DNA of 64,000 bases from Campylobacter massiliensis (GTDB taxonomy: Bacteria > Campylobacterota > Campylobacteria > Campylobacterales > Campylobacteraceae). The DNA is taken from contig NZ_JACLZK010000002.1 in the NCBI RefSeq assembly GCF_014253065.1, positions 1-64,000 of the forward strand. Direction: 5' to 3'. Below the pieces are notes generated by a model. That model was not told where the DNA came from and did no database searches. It saw only the letters and a list, made by a program, of their open reading frames with translations. Every line of letters begins with the position of its first letter. Position 1 is the stretch's first letter. Position numbers and translations under genes: made by a program. Shown here in pieces: positions 63,376 through 64,000 of the stretch.

Positions 63376-63732
63376 ATGAAAATTTGGCTGATTTTAGGGC
63401 TACTTTGCGGCGCAGCGTTTGCGAGCGATTTTATCACGAAAAACGAATACGCAAAGATGCTCTATCAAAACCCGCGCGGCATCGGCTGCGACAAGTGTCA
63501 CGGCAAGGGCGGCGAGGGTTCGCTCATATCAAAATATAGACATTTTGATAAAAAAACGAAGCAGGTCATCGACGACGAGCTAAGAGCGCCTCGGATAAAC
63601 AATCTTGATTTTGAGACGTTTAAAGAGGGCGTACTAAGCGCAAAAAGCGTGATGCCTAGCTACTTTCTAACCGACGAAGAGATAAATTTACTTTACGAAT
63701 ACGTTATAAATTTCAACAAGGATAAAAAATGA
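63376..63732 (+). CDS. periplasmic monoheme cytochrome c
   Basis: A 118-residue exported protein with signal peptide about 1-16 ([15 protein letters not shown]) and one CxxCH heme site in [14 protein letters not shown] (about 36-49). The likely axial Met is in [15 protein letters not shown] (about 97). Class I c-type size. It probably shuttles electrons in the periplasm. It overlaps hemL by four bases, so heme supply and a heme protein are encoded together. Confidence 0.85.
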   Translation: MKIWLILGLLCGAAFASDFITKNEYAKMLYQNPRGIGCDKCHGKGGEGSLISKYRHFDKKTKQVIDDELRAPRINNLDFETFKEGVLSAKSVMPSYFLTDEEINLLYEYVINFNKDKK

Positions 63733-64000
63733 CGAACAAAGAAGCTTTTGGACTGGCGAAAATTTATATCCCGGGCGGCGTGGATTCGCCCGTTCGCGCG
63801 TTTGGCAGCGTCGGCGGCGAGCCTTTTGTAGTAGATCGCGGCGAGGGCGCGTATCTAGTCGATATCGAGGGAAACCGCTATCTGGACTTCATCCAGAGCT
63901 GGGGACCGCTTATCTTCGGTCACTGCGACCCCGATATCGAGAGCGCGGTGATAGCGACGGCTAAAAAGGGACTAAGCTTTGGCGCTCCGTCAAATTTAGA
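63729..64000 (+). CDS. hemL: glutamate-1-semialdehyde 2,1-aminomutase, 5' part
   Basis: The first 90 codons of HemL, which converts glutamate-1-semialdehyde to 5-aminolevulinate with [22 protein letters not shown] is the family's N-terminal hallmark, followed by [20 protein letters not shown]. The gene continues past the window. The ATG overlaps the cytochrome stop (ATGA). Confidence 0.93.
   Translation, partial: MTNKEAFGLAKIYIPGGVDSPVRAFGSVGGEPFVVDRGEGAYLVDIEGNRYLDFIQSWGPLIFGHCDPDIESAVIATAKKGLSFGAPSNL

Overview
The window looks like chromosome from a Campylobacter of the moderate-GC oral/gut type (C. rectus, C. showae, C. curvus or C. concisus-like). The evidence is gene content and order. 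Blocks match the order I recall from C. jejuni: rluD-flpA-trmB-ftsE-ftsX-envC-like-pyrH-rpoZ-spoT-tyrS-amiA-mnmC; ppa/adk/aspS facing nadK-recN-cbrR-tatD-mltD-rlpA; gltX-yggT-slt-mobB-fbp-metG; rpiB-apt-dedA-pepA-ychF; and folD-lepB beside a cytochrome c and hemL. Intergenic DNA is full of AAATTT. The -10 boxes read GCTATAAT or GCTAAAAT and have no clear -35. I found no rRNA, tRNA, CRISPR array or intact insertion sequence.

Layout. 1-2500: the end of a LysR-type regulator, then an AT-rich relic zone with a coiled-coil gene that may be a cut-down mobilisation protein, fused in frame to the decayed tail of a nitrilase-family gene. 2501-4729: a yjiH-yjiG-like membrane pair with an M20 peptidase. 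4964-6381: phnA-like gene and rodA, converging on a perfect hairpin. 6434-21918: one long co-directional run, largely with overlapping ends, covering pseudouridylation, fibronectin-binding lipoprotein, tRNA methylation, FtsEX with a degenerate LytM protein, UMP kinase, RNA polymerase omega, (p)ppGpp, TyrRS, a flavin oxidoreductase, the cell-separation amidase AmiA and MnmC. 22173-26690: minus-strand housekeeping genes, including a YgiW-type stress protein with two operator-like sites. 26784-38521: plus-strand NAD kinase, RecN, the CbrR diguanylate cyclase, TatD, then envelope genes (MltD, RlpA, KdsC, LptC, LptA, EngB, MreD-like, PBP2) with hisB embedded. 38642-39693: Crp-family regulator and MscL. 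39818-48013: gltX to a MurF-like orphan. 48014-57446: a looser region with queC, ybeY, a phosphoesterase, psd, an AlkD-like protein, a poly-G tract, a Hcp/Sel1 protein with a lipoprotein, and several gaps holding inverted repeats. 57446-64000: rpiB-to-ychF operon, folD-lepB-M50 protease operon, and divergent cytochrome c/hemL.

The dominant theme is envelope growth and division: RodA and PBP2, MreD-like, three lytic transglycosylases, AmiA with its likely FtsEX/EnvC control, LPS transport and Kdo synthesis. Most of the window is conserved backbone. The less ordinary material lies in 150-2500, 21919-24938, 48014-50339 and 52637-56342. I found no clearly new multi-gene defence or biosynthetic system. 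The best leads are the YgiW operator pair, the FtsEX/EnvC/AmiA cluster, the yjiHG-peptidase operon, the intergenic G9 tract, the MurF-like orphan and the AAATTT-armed inverted repeats.
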